A stretch of DNA of 64,000 nt, taken from Anniella stebbinsi (lineage: Eukaryota; Chordata; Lepidosauria; Squamata; Anniellidae). Positions 10,741-21,182 of this stretch are shown piece after piece (within the stretch, counting starts at the first letter, position 1; each line of letters starts with the position of its first letter). A program made the position numbers and the translations under genes. A model generated the notes under the pieces. It made no database searches. It was not told the DNA's origin and saw nothing but the letters and a program-made list of their open reading frames with translations. The stretch lies in NCBI GenBank assembly GCA_029215795.1, contig JARDYH010000007.1, positions 21,649,263 to 21,713,262 of the forward strand, in the 5' to 3' direction.

Positions 10741-10850
10741 ACTGGCAGTGGTTTTCAGTCAGGGATCATTCCCAGTCCTACCTAAAGATGCTAGGGACTG
10801 AACTTGAGACCTTTTGCATACAAAGCCCTACTCCAGCAAAAGTACCCTAA
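10741..10850 (-). mobile_element. tRNA-derived SINE fragment, minus strand
   Basis: CCAGTCCTACCTAAAGATGC and GACTGAACTTGAGACCTTTT resemble the body of the SINE at 30345-30545, with a degraded head near TTTGCATACAAAGC. Confidence 0.5.
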
Positions 10851-10854
10851 AATA

Positions 10855-12640
10855 ATATTGAAAATGCTTAAAAAAGAAGGCAAAATCTTATGGGACAAAA
10901 ACAAATTGAATATGCCCAAAGTGACATGAAATGCATATTTTGTCTAATATTCATGACAGTAGCATTTCAGAGGAGCACTTCATACATTACATTTTAGTTA
11001 TATACCTAAGACACTGTAAGTGTACCCTTGAAAGGGGTGTGAATAAGATAGCATTCACATTCAAGCATGACCGAGGTTCATGAAAGAAGGCATCCTCAAT
11101 GATTATTGCTTATCATCAAATATGTGTGAGAGGAGACAGTCTTGGCCCCAAACTGTTTTACAGTGCAATTCTATCCATGTCTACTAAGAGTTCAATGGGA
11201 CTTATAGGTGAGTATAGGATTTCAGTTTCGGTGTCCCAATATGTTCTGAACTTCTGCTCCTCCAAGATTTTTTAAAAGAGAAAGATCTAACTGCTATCTC
11301 AGTTCTGCTCTAATATATACAAAGCCATTCAGGAAGCACATCCGAATTCCAATGTTAATGTTTGCTGGCAATTATCATCACAAAATCTTTCTCTCAGAAC
11401 CATTTGACCTTCCTCAGATTACAAAAGCAGGTTGGAGGAAAGGAGTCATTATCTCATGTTGAGTCAATCAATGGTTTAATGGTATGTGAAATGTAAACAA
11501 AAGAGGTTTTCATATCTACAAATTTCTCTGTCTGTCACTGTGTGGAAGAAAACACATTCCAAAAAGAGTCCTGTGCCACCTTGAAGACTAGCAGATTCCT
11601 TGTTGCTTAAACGTTTGGGGACTGCAGATTTGTCCATCAGAAGTCACCTTATACCAGTGGACAATCTAGCCCTGCATTGTATTCTTTCATTATCAACAGA
11701 ACTCCAGAATACCCAGTAGAGAGGTTTCTTCCCATCACCTGCTAGATGATCCTTCTAACTGGTGATGCCATGGGACCTTCTCATGGAGAACATTTGCTCC
11801 ATCACTCAGATACTGTCCTTGGCTATGAGTGTTTCTACACGACACATTTATTGTCCACTTGTGATTCATTAGTCTCCATTGTTTACAGGTTCTTTAGACA
11901 ATGCCATGACCTGCCAGTTCAGCTTCTGTTTTTTAAGGGGACTTTCCTATTTTTCTTTCAGTGAGGGGAAATGGAGCAGTATTTCTGAAAGCGAAAGAAA
12001 ATATATTTTTCTACATGCATAATTGGGCTATTCTGAGATAGCACAGCACCACCTACAGGTTATGTAGCAGAAAAGCATGAAAGGAAAAGCTCTTTGTGTA
12101 AAACTCAGATCTCAATTCTGTGATGAAACTGAAAGTTGATTGACAGAACCATGTAGAAAAGCTCTGAGTGTCCTTGCTGAGTGTCAATGTGGTAACAAAT
12201 CCAGCTTGGCTCTGCATAATGTATGAAATGGCCCTGTGTAGCATGGCAAACCATGAATTCCTCATTTGCAAGCCCTTGCTGTCTAAGAGGTTGAGTCCAG
12301 TGTGCAGTGGGATCCACCTATCCTGGCAATGTTCCTGTGCATTATTATTTCAGAAGCACAAACTGAGAACAAATGTCCCTGTCACGTTTCCCCCATGCCT
12401 GATTAGGGAGGACCGTGGCCTTCTAATTGGTAATACTATGCTGTTCCCAGGGCTCTAATAGTGACACATGGCTAATTACTGACCCTTTCAAATGTTGAGT
12501 GTGCTGACCTTATCTTGCTCTCCGAAGTATCAGTTGTTGTTTAATTACAGCCTTCAGTGACTTCAACCCTGGCCTGTTTCAAGAGCCAACAAGGTCCCTG
12601 GGGGAGGAGAGCAGGAATCTTTGCATTCTAACCTGCTTCT
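10855..12640. other. No gene; faint repeat remnants
   Basis: Two remnants stand out. A GTGCAATTCTAT...AATGGGACTTA block at about 11165-11225 is also seen near 28728-28770. A block at about 11555-11640 (AGAGTCCTGTGCCACCTTGA) belongs to a widespread sauropsid repeat whose other end appears near 35885-35945. No coding region recognised. Confidence 0.5.
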
Positions 12641-12700
12641 AGAAGAAGAAGAAGAAGAAGAAGAAGAAGAAGAAGAAGAAGAAGAAGAAGAAGAAGAAGA
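12641..12700. repeat. (GAA)n microsatellite
   Basis: About 20 uninterrupted AGA/GAA units. Confidence 0.97.
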
Positions 12701-12956
12701 ACTGCCTAGCCATTGGGCTGAGTTTGTACCCCTATGCAGTTTTCATTGATTTTCAAATATCCTAGTCTGGAGAGATTATTCTTTACCTTGTTGCATGCCT
12801 AGGAGGCTGTTGCACCTTCTGCCCAATCCCTCTAATCTCTCCTCCATCATCTACTACTATTAAAATTAAAGAGCCTAACATCCATGGCAGGTGAGGGCAA
12901 AATTAAATGGAAGATTTGCTGTGGAATACTTACGTGGCACAGTCACACTGAGACTG

Positions 12957-13130
12957 TGGCCAGATCTACACCAAGCAGGATATAGCGGTATGAAATCGGT
13001 ATATAAAAGGCAGGAGTCACACTACTGCTTCATAACGGTATTGAAGTGCACTGACAACTGTTGAGGCCCTTTGACACATACAATATACCACTTTCATACT
13101 GCTATACCCTGCTTGGTGTGGCTTCTGCCT
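12957..13130. mobile_element. Palindromic MITE, ATCTACACCAAGCAGGAT family
   Basis: CCAGATCTACACCAAGCAGG, then ATATAGCGGTATGAAA, pairs with TTTCATACTGCTATACCCTG and CTTGGTGTGG at the right end. Same family as 5810-6065. A lone right arm also occurs at about 13290-13325. Confidence 0.7.
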
Positions 13131-13132
13131 TG

Positions 13133-13133
<1 letters not shown>

Positions 13134-13179
<46 letters not shown>

Positions 13180-13265
13180 TTATAACCCGCCTCTCCCTAC
13201 GGATCAAGGCGGGGAACACAATGCAAATACAAGCAAACAAAGTTAAAAATTTTAAAACAAGAGAA
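13134..13265 (-). mobile_element. L2-like LINE 3' tail with (ATA)n, minus strand
   Basis: After the (ATA)n run, TTTATAACCCGCCTCTCCCT and ACGGATCAAGGCGGGGAAC form the reversed 3' end of an L2-like LINE (CGGG flanking a short hairpin, then an AATA tail). This subfamily differs from the GGGCGGT tail of the intact element. Confidence 0.6.
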
Positions 13266-13373
13266 ACACATCATTAAAATATACCACGTACATACCACTA
13301 TGTCCTGCTTGGTGTAGACCTGACCTGTGTCGATTCGAACTACAAGTGGGGAACTGCCTATAGAGGCCTCTCA

Positions 13374-13374
<1 letters not shown>

Positions 13375-13406
<32 letters not shown>

Positions 13407-13446
13407 TCTCTACATTTAGAATATATATATATATATATATATATAT
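13375..13446. repeat. (ATA)n and (AT)n microsatellites
   Basis: ATA run at 13375-13406 and AT run at about 13421-13446, separated by a few bases. Confidence 0.9.
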
Positions 13447-13989
13447 GAATACACCTATTTCTTTCCCAAATAATGCTTGTTTTTCCACATCCAGGAAAGA
13501 TAACAAACATTTTATGATGGGGGTAAATCAAATTTCCTTACCATTGCTTTGCTTCCTGCTTCTCTTCCACAATAGGGACAGGCAGAATTACATGGGGTAG
13601 AAAGAGGAAGCAAGCATGTATCATGTGGCCCATTCAGTGAGTGATTTTATAGTGCAATCTCTCCTGCACATGGCAGGAAATGGTGCTAATTATTGTTATA
13701 GCCGAGAAGAATCAGATTTTCCAGGTCTTATTTTGTGATGAAAAAAAAGAGCAGAAGGAGTGGGAGACGAGGAGGAGTATCACTGCGTGGTCAAAATGAC
13801 CCACGGAGATCTATGAGTGTCCAGTCACGTGTGTGCTATAAAATGCTCATCTAAAGATGTTCAATCTTAGCTGCCTTGAGCTGCCATCTAGAGGGAAAAA
13901 CAGAATGCAAATAGATGGTGGTGATGATTTTTACATTTCAGAGAGACCTCCCCACTTGCAGTTTGAAGTGAGACTAAGAGGACTACAAT

Positions 13990-14790
13990 ATAATGCCTCT
14001 CTTTAAATCCCTACACTGGGTTCCTGTCTGCTCTCAGATTGGGGTGTCAGAGGATTCCACCAACTGGCTTCACTTGGATCTTCGCCTTTTGCATGGTGGC
14101 GGTGACGGCAGTGGCAGAGGGGGAGCTATGGCCTATGTCACTCCCCTCTTACTCTTCTCTTACTGCCGCTGCTGCTGTGCAACTGCCATCCTTCTCTCTA
14201 CGGACTTGTCCCAGCAAAGAAAGAGGGATGTCAGTTCCACATTGCAGAGGTGGCGAAAGAGCAAGAGGGAGCATTCCTCTCGTTCTTCTGCCCCACCACC
14301 ATGGCAACGTTCCCTCCATCTGCTTTGCTACCACAGCAGCGGGAACTTGGGGGTTGTGTGTACATTCAGGGTTGTGGGGGAACCCAGGCAAATCCTCAGA
14401 TGTCAAAGTAGTCAAGCTGGGGGATGCATGGGCATCTGATGGGCCCTCAAAGGGTCGAAATTCCTTGCAATGGACTTTCGTACTCTCAGGTCCTGCATAA
14501 GCTTCTCATCCTTGGCCTTGTTCCCTCACTCCATCTTTTTGCTTTTAAATCTCAATACAATACTACCTGTGACTTTACTCAGGCAGCTTAACTATACAAG
14601 GTGCTCCCTCAAATGAGTCCTCCCTTTCTTCCTTGTTGCCCCTTGGGCCTAGAATCATCTCCCAGAATGTGTCTGTGAGACAGCCTCTCTTGTTTTCTTC
14701 AAAGCATTCCTCAAAACCCACATTTTCCATGAGCCCCTTCGAACTCCAATCTCCTCCTTTTACTGTATCTCAGGGTGCTTTCAGATGAAT
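13990..14790 (+). mobile_element. Old L2/CR1-like LINE fragment
   Basis: A frame starting near 13993 reads LHWVPVCSQI, matching the LHWLPVCFRA block of the intact L2. The DNA at 14580-14730 can be read as a decayed C-terminus (LAPxLWNxLP, SLxxFKxxLKTHLF-like). Sequence between 14070 and 14560 is C/T- and G-rich and not assignable. Long frames here (148 and 153 residues) show no domain and are probably fortuitous. Confidence 0.45.
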
Positions 14791-15681
14791 GGCTTCTAGT
14801 GCCACCAATCAGAAGACCCTGTGCAAGTATTCCATCTTTTCCACCCTAGTAGATTTTCTGTAGAAAGAAGAAAGAAGCAGTGGGAAAAACATTGGAGATG
14901 TACGAATGGAAGTCATCTGGAGACAGGGGGATTTCACAGTAAGAGCACAGTGAAACCTTTGTTGTGACATCAGGAAGGGTGGGGGAATGGCAGCCACTAT
15001 AAAATAACCCCCTCTTCATTGGTAATAAGTAAATAAGGTTTTTGTATGCTTGTTTCATTTAATTCATTTTTATTCTTTTTTATTCTTTTTTAGCTTCTGG
15101 AAAGGCCTGCAAAGATGTAATTTATACATTGTGTTTCTGATGCTGCAATTTCCACCCCTGAAGTCCCCTTTAGTAGGGACTTTCTTATGAACCATAAGCC
15201 AAAGATGAAGCAGGACTTCAGAGGCGATAAAAAGAGATCTCATTAGAGCATGCCTTTCTACTTATTGTCAGCATTTAATTAGTTTGACTGTGTTCATGTT
15301 TATACAGAAAATGGTATGGCCCCAATATAATTAGAGGTCAGCAACAAATGCCATTTAATTTAGCTGTGTTCTGGTAAGGGGGGAAATTACATGGGAGAAA
15401 ATGTCCCCAAACCACAAATACTTAAGACTTCAAATGACTGAGAAATAAATCCACTTGCATATCTGGAGTTTTCTCCTAATCAGGGTGAGCAACATGTTGC
15501 ATGCAAACACATGGAAGTCTTGAATTTAGAGGCAAGAGAAGAGCTACTTAATACTTTCCTTGCCGGCCATTTCTTCACTCCAGATCAGCCCCAGCACACA
15601 CTCACTGCTCCGGTAATGAGAAGCCACTGTGGATAAATTTCCCTGTAGGATTCTTCATCATAGGGTTCCTTTAGAATATTT
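14790..15681. other. No gene recognised
   Basis: Unique AT-rich DNA with no recognisable frame. Confidence 0.5.
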
Positions 15682-15689
15682 GAGTTGTG

Positions 15690-15784
15690 TAGGGTGACCA
15701 TATGAAAAGGAGGACAGGGCTCCTGTATCTTTAACAGTTGCAAAGGACAGGGAATTTCAGCAGGTGTTGTTTGTATGCATACAT
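15690..15784. mobile_element. Palindromic hAT-like MITE copy 3, left part
   Basis: TAGGGTGACCATATGAAAAG through TTGTATGCATACAT is the left part of a MITE of the 468-786 family. The 8-bp duplication GAGTTGTG (15682-15689) recurs at 21175-21182, beyond the copia element. The MITE was therefore present first and was split by copia at TACAT. Confidence 0.9.
15780..15784. repeat. Target-site duplication of copia, left copy
   Basis: TACAT immediately outside the LTR. The second copy is at 20947-20951. Five bases is the standard duplication for Ty1/copia integrases. Confidence 0.93.
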
Positions 15785-16301
15785 TGTCAGAGTTTGTGAT
15801 GCACTGCACTCTCTGAGCATGTACAGAGTGCAAGCACACAGCAGCGGAATAACAGCAGAGCTCACTGGTAGCAGACAGATGTCCTGGTAGTCAGTAAACA
15901 CTCAGACACAGCAGTGTTTTAAACTACTATACTAAGTTTACTTACAAGTATTTACATAGAACAAAACATTCCTCTAATATCTTCAGCAATACTTCCAACC
16001 AACCATAACCTACCACTAACATTCACCATCATCATCACCCACACTGTTTCTCCACATGCTGTACATTTATAGCACTGTGGACCTATCACAGCGTTGGCTG
16101 CATATCTCCCCATGTGTTGCTATGCCTTCCAGCACACAGGGAAGAAACCAAATGACCTTGGTCTTTAGGTGCTTACCAGCTGCACTTGATTTGGCAACTG
16201 TTCAGAGTACTTGAGATATCAAGTCATCTCTCTTTTACTTTTCTTCTTAGTAACAGAAAAAATACATTTGCTTTTATATTTAAACAAATAAAATCTTAAC
16301 A
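15785..16301 (-). repeat. 3' LTR of the copia element
   Basis: 517 bp. The plus-strand ends are TGTCAG and CTTAACA. On the coding strand it reads TGTTAAG ... CTGACA. A TATAAAAG-like motif lies about 25 bases inside the coding-strand start. Appears identical to 20430-20946. Confidence 0.96.
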
Positions 16302-16314
16302 CCCCTCCTTTTTT
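16302..16314 (-). other. Polypurine tract of the copia element
   Basis: On the minus strand AAAAAAGGAGGGG directly abuts the 3' LTR. This is the expected position and composition for the plus-strand primer. Confidence 0.9.
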
Positions 16315-16333
16315 CTGTAACTAACAAACATTT

Positions 16334-19300
16334 TCATTCTGTCTGACATTCTAGCATTCCAAGCTGTTTTGACAATTGTTCATGTCTTTGTACATTCAAA
16401 GGTTTTGTGAATACATCAGCCACATTTACCTCGGTGTTACAATACACAAGTTCAATCAATCCATCATGTACAGCTTGTCTTACGTTGCAGTAACGAATAT
16501 CAACATGTTTACTCCTTGCGTTCACCCTTTCTGACTTTGCCATATGAATGCAAGTCTGATTGTCTTCAAAAACTTTAATTGGAGTTTTCACTTGCAATTT
16601 CATATCTTTCAGCAATTGGATGAACCAAATTATTTCTGTACAAGCCTCAGACAATGCTGAGAACTCAGCCTCTGAGGTAGACAGGGCAATTAACCGTTGT
16701 TTTCTGGATTTCCACCCCACTAAACTGTTGCCCAGTTTTATTACAATTCCTGAGGTGGATTTCCTGTCTTGACTGTCACCAGCCCAGTCACTGTCTGTGT
16801 AACATTCGAGTGATAATGTGTCCAATGGTCTCAATTCTAAAGACACATCAATAGTCCCTTTTAAGTACCTGAGTACTCTTTTAACTGCTTGCCAGGCACT
16901 ATTCGTTGGTTTGGACACAAATCTGCTCAATATGCCAACTGCATTAGCCAAATCTGGTCTAGACCATTGAGCTAAATAGAGTAGACTTCCTATTGCTGAC
17001 TGGTATAGGTCTCTGTCACAAAATTCTGTGTCACTGTCATTACATTGAAAACCAGCCACCATGGGAGTTTTAACACTTTTACATTCCTCCATGTGGAATT
17101 TTGCAAGCAGATTTTTGATTTTCTGTTTTTGACTTAACACATAAGCCCCTTTTTGCTTTGTGACTTCCACTCCTAGGTAGTCATGGATTGGACCCAAATC
17201 CTTTAATTCAAAATATTTACTCAGTTGCTCTGCAAATTCTTTAACCTGAGTTTTTGTTTTTGAAATTAAACATATATCATCCACAAAAGATAACAACCAC
17301 ATTTGTTCACTGTTGACACCTTTTGTATATAAACATGGGTCAGCCATTCCATTTTTGAAACCCATTGACTCCAATGCTTCATGCAAACACTGGTTCCAAT
17401 TCCTTGCTGACTGCTTCAAACCATAGATAGCTCTGTTTAATTTGTACACAGAGCCTGGCACATTTGACTCATAACCAGGAATTTGAGCCATGTAAATCTC
17501 TTCCTGTAATGGTGCATTCAAATATGCTGTTTTTATATCAAAATGATTCACCTGACAATCATATTTTGCAGCTAGAGTTAGCATTACTCTCATTGACTCA
17601 GCTTTCACAGTAGGTGCAAAGGTTTCATCATAGTGCACATTCTTTTCCTGTGTGAACCCTTTTGCCACAAGTCTAGCCTTATACATTGTCTCTCCTGACA
17701 TCAGCAATTTCTTTTTGAACACCCACCTACAACCAACCACTTTTTTACCTTTTGGTAGCATTGTAGGGGTAAACACATTGTATTTTGCCATGGCTTCCAT
17801 TTCCTCATCCATAGCCTCATACCATAGATTTTTCTCTGGATTTGGCAATCTTTGAACATCTGCATAGTTCTCTGGTTCATAAGATATTTGGCACACTCGT
17901 ACTTCATTGGCCGTATATCTTTCAGGAGGTATTCCCTTTGTACTCCTTTCTGAACGTCTGGGAATAAAAACATTTCTGTTCTCTCCCTCCTCCTCCTCTT
18001 CCTCCTCCTTCTTAGGACTTGAAAGAGTTGTGGAACTGTTTGTTTGTCTCTCTACTGGCTGTGGTGATCTGCCTATGTTTTCCTGTATAGGCAAACACAC
18101 TTCACTGCCGTGCAAACGTTCCCAGTCACACTGCTCCTGAAAACTTGCTGATCTAGAAATTACTATGTTTCCATTACCAGCATAAAACCTGTATGCTTTT
18201 GAACCAGGTGCATAGCCTAGGAATTTCATTTTCCTGGCTTTTGGCTGCCCTTTCCTCCTAGCCACCTTGGGGATGTTCACCCAGGCATCACTCCCAAAAA
18301 CTTTGAGATGAGCCAGGGATGGCTTCTTCCCAAACATGAGGAAATATGGAGTGTTATCTATTGCTGAGCTCCAAAGCCTATTAGCAATGTAATTAGCTGT
18401 TAGCATTGCTTCTCCCCAAAAATGAGCATGCAACCCAGAGTCTGTCAACATGGCATCTTTCATTGTTTGCAGAACCCCATTCCTTCTTTCTGCAACACCA
18501 TTTTGCCATGGTGAGTGTGGAGCAGTTCGTCTTGCTGAAATTCCTTTCTGCCTAAGCCATTTTTGGAACGTTTCAGCCATAAACTCCCCCCCTCTGTCTG
18601 TTTGCAATTGCTTTACTTTGGTAGAGAATTTCCGCTCCACCCAACTCAGCCAATCTTTGAAAACAGTAAACGTTTCACTTTTGTTTTTCATCACATAACA
18701 AAAACCATATCTAGTGTAGTCATCCACCAGAATTAAAGCATACTTTGCCCCTCCTAATGTTGCAGTCATAGGACCAATTAAATCTGCATGTATTATCTCA
18801 AATGCTGCCGTGGCAACTCTGTTACTCTTCTTACAGATTGGAGCAACCTTGGATTTAGCCACTTTACATGCAGTACAGTCTAGATATTTGTCATAGGCTT
18901 TTACATTCAGTCCTACACACATTTCAGGCATTTTTTTCAGTATTTGGAACCCAACATGTGCAAGTCTCCTATGCAGCAAATGCACACAATCATTATGCAA
19001 AGGTGTGTTATTCATAACAGAATTTACATTTCTAGATGTTTCTAGACCTTTAGGCAACATTTCATAAAGATTGTTCCTAAGTACACCTAAAGCTACAACA
19101 TTGTTTTGTTTGCTCACTTCACACTTGCTGTTTGAGAATGATACACAATATCCTTCCTTATCCAAACAAGATACACTTAACAAATTGTGTTCCAAACTTG
19201 GCACACACAAAACCTTGCTTACAGTTTTATCAATACATGGCACATATACACAACCTTCTGCAGTCACAGCTGAAGATTTGCCATCTGCTAATGTAACATG

Positions 19301-20167
19301 GTCCCGGCTAGCAGAATGTAGACTTGTAAACAAACTCTGGTTGTTCACAATATGCTGACTGGAACCACTGTCCATCAACCAGGTACATTCTGGGTTGTTC
19401 TCTGCAGCTTTAACTACGGAGACCTTCGGTTTAGCAGATTTTTTCTTGCTTGTTGCTGCTTTCTCCTTCGTTTGGTTGGGACAATCTCTCCGCAGATGCC
19501 CGGGCAAACCACAACGAAAACAGCGCCGAACTGCAAACACTTTCTCCTTATCTTCACAAGCTGCTTGTTTAACGTGGGTGTCTCTAGGCTTGGCAGTCTG
19601 CCTCTCTTGCCTCTTCTTTTCTTCTTCCAGCAATCGGCCGGTCAGAAAACGAAGCGTGAGCTCGGATTCTTGCATTGCTTCCAGGCTCAAAACAAGATTG
19701 TCCCACGAATCATCCAGTGAGCTGAGAACGACGTACACTTTGTGGGACTCAGTGAAAGACATGCCGTGCTCCTCCAGATCCGCAAACAATTGCCTCATCA
19801 TGCTTAAATGTGCAGATATGCTGGCTCCTGGTTCAAGTTGTGCTCTGTACAATTTTCTTGTTAGCATAACTTTGCTGGCTGCCGTTTCTCTCACATAAAT
19901 CTCTCTGAGAGTTTTCCAGCATTCCTGCGCGGACACCAGCCTCCTTACATAAACAAGTTGGTTATCTTCTAAACACAAGATAATGCTTGCCAAAGCTTTC
20001 TCTATGTTTCTCTGCTCGTCTTCATCTGGCTGAGCTGGAGGATCACAGACAACCGTCCATAAACCTTCCCTCCTTAGATATTGTTCCATCTTAATGCTCC
20101 AAGCCAGATAATTGTTTTCATTTAGACGATTGAGTGGTAGATTAGCTGCCGACATACTTGCTGCCAT
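16334..20167 (-). CDS. copia-type Gag-Pol polyprotein, 1277 aa, intact
   Basis: A single frame encodes all structural and enzymatic functions of the retrotransposon. Gag occupies about residues 1-215 and ends in a CCHC zinc knuckle (CFRCGLPGHLRRDC, 216-229). The aspartic protease has WLMDSGSS at 263-270. Integrase follows with its HHCC zinc site (H399, H404, C431, C434) and catalytic triad candidates D462, D524 (TDRGGEF) and E560 (NGVAERR). Reverse transcriptase has DIKTAYLNAP (D877) and FVDD (961-964). RNase H has YTDSDWAG (D1125), STSEAE (1163-1168), EDNQ (1201-1204), SKHVDIR and NVADVFTKPL near the end. A glutamate run (721-727) separates integrase and RT. Integrase preceding RT places it in Ty1/copia rather than gypsy. 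ATG at 20167 is the first in frame. No stop, frameshift or missing catalytic residue is seen. How Gag and Pol ratios are set from one frame is not visible in the sequence. Confidence 0.97.
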   Translation of the reverse strand: MAASMSAANLPLNRLNENNYLAWSIKMEQYLRREGLWTVVCDPPAQPDEDEQRNIEKALASIILCLEDNQLVYVRRLVSAQECWKTLREIYVRETAASKVMLTRKLYRAQLEPGASISAHLSMMRQLFADLEEHGMSFTESHKVYVVLSSLDDSWDNLVLSLEAMQESELTLRFLTGRLLEEEKKRQERQTAKPRDTHVKQAACEDKEKVFAVRRCFRCGLPGHLRRDCPNQTKEKAATSKKKSAKPKVSVVKAAENNPECTWLMDSGSSQHIVNNQSLFTSLHSASRDHVTLADGKSSAVTAEGCVYVPCIDKTVSKVLCVPSLEHNLLSVSCLDKEGYCVSFSNSKCEVSKQNNVVALGVLRNNLYEMLPKGLETSRNVNSVMNNTPLHNDCVHLLHRRLAHVGFQILKKMPEMCVGLNVKAYDKYLDCTACKVAKSKVAPICKKSNRVATAAFEIIHADLIGPMTATLGGAKYALILVDDYTRYGFCYVMKNKSETFTVFKDWLSWVERKFSTKVKQLQTDRGGEFMAETFQKWLRQKGISARRTAPHSPWQNGVAERRNGVLQTMKDAMLTDSGLHAHFWGEAMLTANYIANRLWSSAIDNTPYFLMFGKKPSLAHLKVFGSDAWVNIPKVARRKGQPKARKMKFLGYAPGSKAYRFYAGNGNIVISRSASFQEQCDWERLHGSEVCLPIQENIGRSPQPVERQTNSSTTLSSPKKEEEEEEEGENRNVFIPRRSERSTKGIPPERYTANEVRVCQISYEPENYADVQRLPNPEKNLWYEAMDEEMEAMAKYNVFTPTMLPKGKKVVGCRWVFKKKLLMSGETMYKARLVAKGFTQEKNVHYDETFAPTVKAESMRVMLTLAAKYDCQVNHFDIKTAYLNAPLQEEIYMAQIPGYESNVPGSVYKLNRAIYGLKQSARNWNQCLHEALESMGFKNGMADPCLYTKGVNSEQMWLLSFVDDICLISKTKTQVKEFAEQLSKYFELKDLGPIHDYLGVEVTKQKGAYVLSQKQKIKNLLAKFHMEECKSVKTPMVAGFQCNDSDTEFCDRDLYQSAIGSLLYLAQWSRPDLANAVGILSRFVSKPTNSAWQAVKRVLRYLKGTIDVSLELRPLDTLSLECYTDSDWAGDSQDRKSTSGIVIKLGNSLVGWKSRKQRLIALSTSEAEFSALSEACTEIIWFIQLLKDMKLQVKTPIKVFEDNQTCIHMAKSERVNARSKHVDIRYCNVRQAVHDGLIELVYCNTEVNVADVFTKPLNVQRHEQLSKQLGMLECQTE

Positions 20168-20429
20168 CTCAAATTACTGCACACAGATGTCTTGCTTGCT
20201 TTTCAGCTTTCAGCCCCTCCAAGGCACTCAGCAACGACACTCACCGGACTGCAGATTTGAGAAGTCACTCTTCACTTCCAGGATTCTCACAACGCTCTGC
20301 CACCACGCAGGGAGTCCTCTAGGCTGTCTGGACACTCTGGACACCTTGGGTAGCCTTGCAGCTCTAGTAGGCTTGCTGGCCTAGCAGCTCTAACAGCCCT
20401 AGCAGCCCTAGCAGGCTGGGCCCATAACC
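20168..20429 (-). other. Untranslated leader of the copia element
   Basis: 262 bp between the 5' LTR and the polyprotein ATG. It starts with the primer-binding site and is followed by a short GCTGCTAGGGCTGTTAG-type C/T/G repeat (plus strand about 20355-20412). Packaging signals would be expected here but cannot be identified by eye. Confidence 0.75.
20415..20429 (-). other. Primer-binding site, initiator tRNA-Met anticodon region
   Basis: The plus strand reads GCTGGGCCCATAACC directly next to the LTR. This equals nucleotides 25-39 of vertebrate initiator tRNA-Met, covering the CAU anticodon. The RNA strand of the element is therefore complementary to an internal tRNA segment, not to the 3' CCA end. 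Drosophila copia is known to prime from a 39-nt 5' half of this tRNA, and the match here ends at the same nucleotide. Confidence 0.88.
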
Positions 20430-20946
20430 TGTCAGAGTTTGTGATGCACTGCACTCTCTGAGCATGTACAGAGTGCAAGCACACAGCAGCGGAATAACAG
20501 CAGAGCTCACTGGTAGCAGACAGATGTCCTGGTAGTCAGTAAACACTCAGACACAGCAGTGTTTTAAACTACTATACTAAGTTTACTTACAAGTATTTAC
20601 ATAGAACAAAACATTCCTCTAATATCTTCAGCAATACTTCCAACCAACCATAACCTACCACTAACATTCACCATCATCATCACCCACACTGTTTCTCCAC
20701 ATGCTGTACATTTATAGCACTGTGGACCTATCACAGCGTTGGCTGCATATCTCCCCATGTGTTGCTATGCCTTCCAGCACACAGGGAAGAAACCAAATGA
20801 CCTTGGTCTTTAGGTGCTTACCAGCTGCACTTGATTTGGCAACTGTTCAGAGTACTTGAGATATCAAGTCATCTCTCTTTTACTTTTCTTCTTAGTAACA
20901 GAAAAAATACATTTGCTTTTATATTTAAACAAATAAAATCTTAACA
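20430..20946 (-). repeat. 5' LTR of the copia element
   Basis: 517 bp, same boundaries and, by eye, same sequence as 15785-16301. It provides the promoter for the minus-strand transcript. The outer end abuts the second TACAT copy (20947-20951). Confidence 0.96.
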
Positions 20947-21174
20947 TACATAACCTGGTGAAATTCCCTTTTCATCACAACAGTTAAAGCTGTAGGAGCC
21001 CTGTCTCTTGACCATGTACAAAAGAGGGCAGGGCTTCTGCAGCTTTAACTTTGTGATGAAGAGGGAATTTCACCAGGTTCTGCATATATACAAATGACAC
21101 TTGCTGAAATTCCCTTTTCTATGAAACTGTTAAAGATACAGGAGCCCTGTCCTCCTTTTCATATGGTCAGCCTA
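20947..21174. mobile_element. Palindromic hAT-like MITE copy 3, right part
   Basis: Starts with the duplicated TACAT and continues AACCTGGTGAAATTCCC, through the central palindrome to CATATGGTCAGCCTA, followed by the MITE duplication GAGTTGTG (21175-21182). It completes the element begun at 15690. Confidence 0.9.
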
Positions 21175-21182
21175 GAGTTGTG

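Larger units (their letters stand above)
15785..20946 (-). mobile_element. Complete Ty1/copia LTR retrotransposon
   Basis: This 5.16-kb element is on the minus strand. It has two 517-bp LTRs starting TG and ending CA, a 5-bp target duplication (TACAT), a primer-binding site next to the 5' LTR (20415-20429) and a polypurine tract next to the 3' LTR (16302-16314). One uninterrupted 1277-codon frame carries gag, protease, integrase, reverse transcriptase and RNase H in copia order. By eye I see no difference between the LTRs. Together with the open frame this indicates a recent insertion that may still be competent. Ty1/copia elements are sparse in amniotes, so an intact copy is noteworthy. Confidence 0.96.

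Noticed and set aside
13993..14500. 148- and 153-residue frames as host exons
   Set aside because: The first residues match an L2 motif and the rest is C/T- or G-rich composition without a domain; more likely LINE debris.
20415..20429. A tRNA gene fragment rather than a primer-binding site
   Set aside because: Only 15 bases match and they sit exactly at the LTR boundary; the rest of the tRNA is missing.
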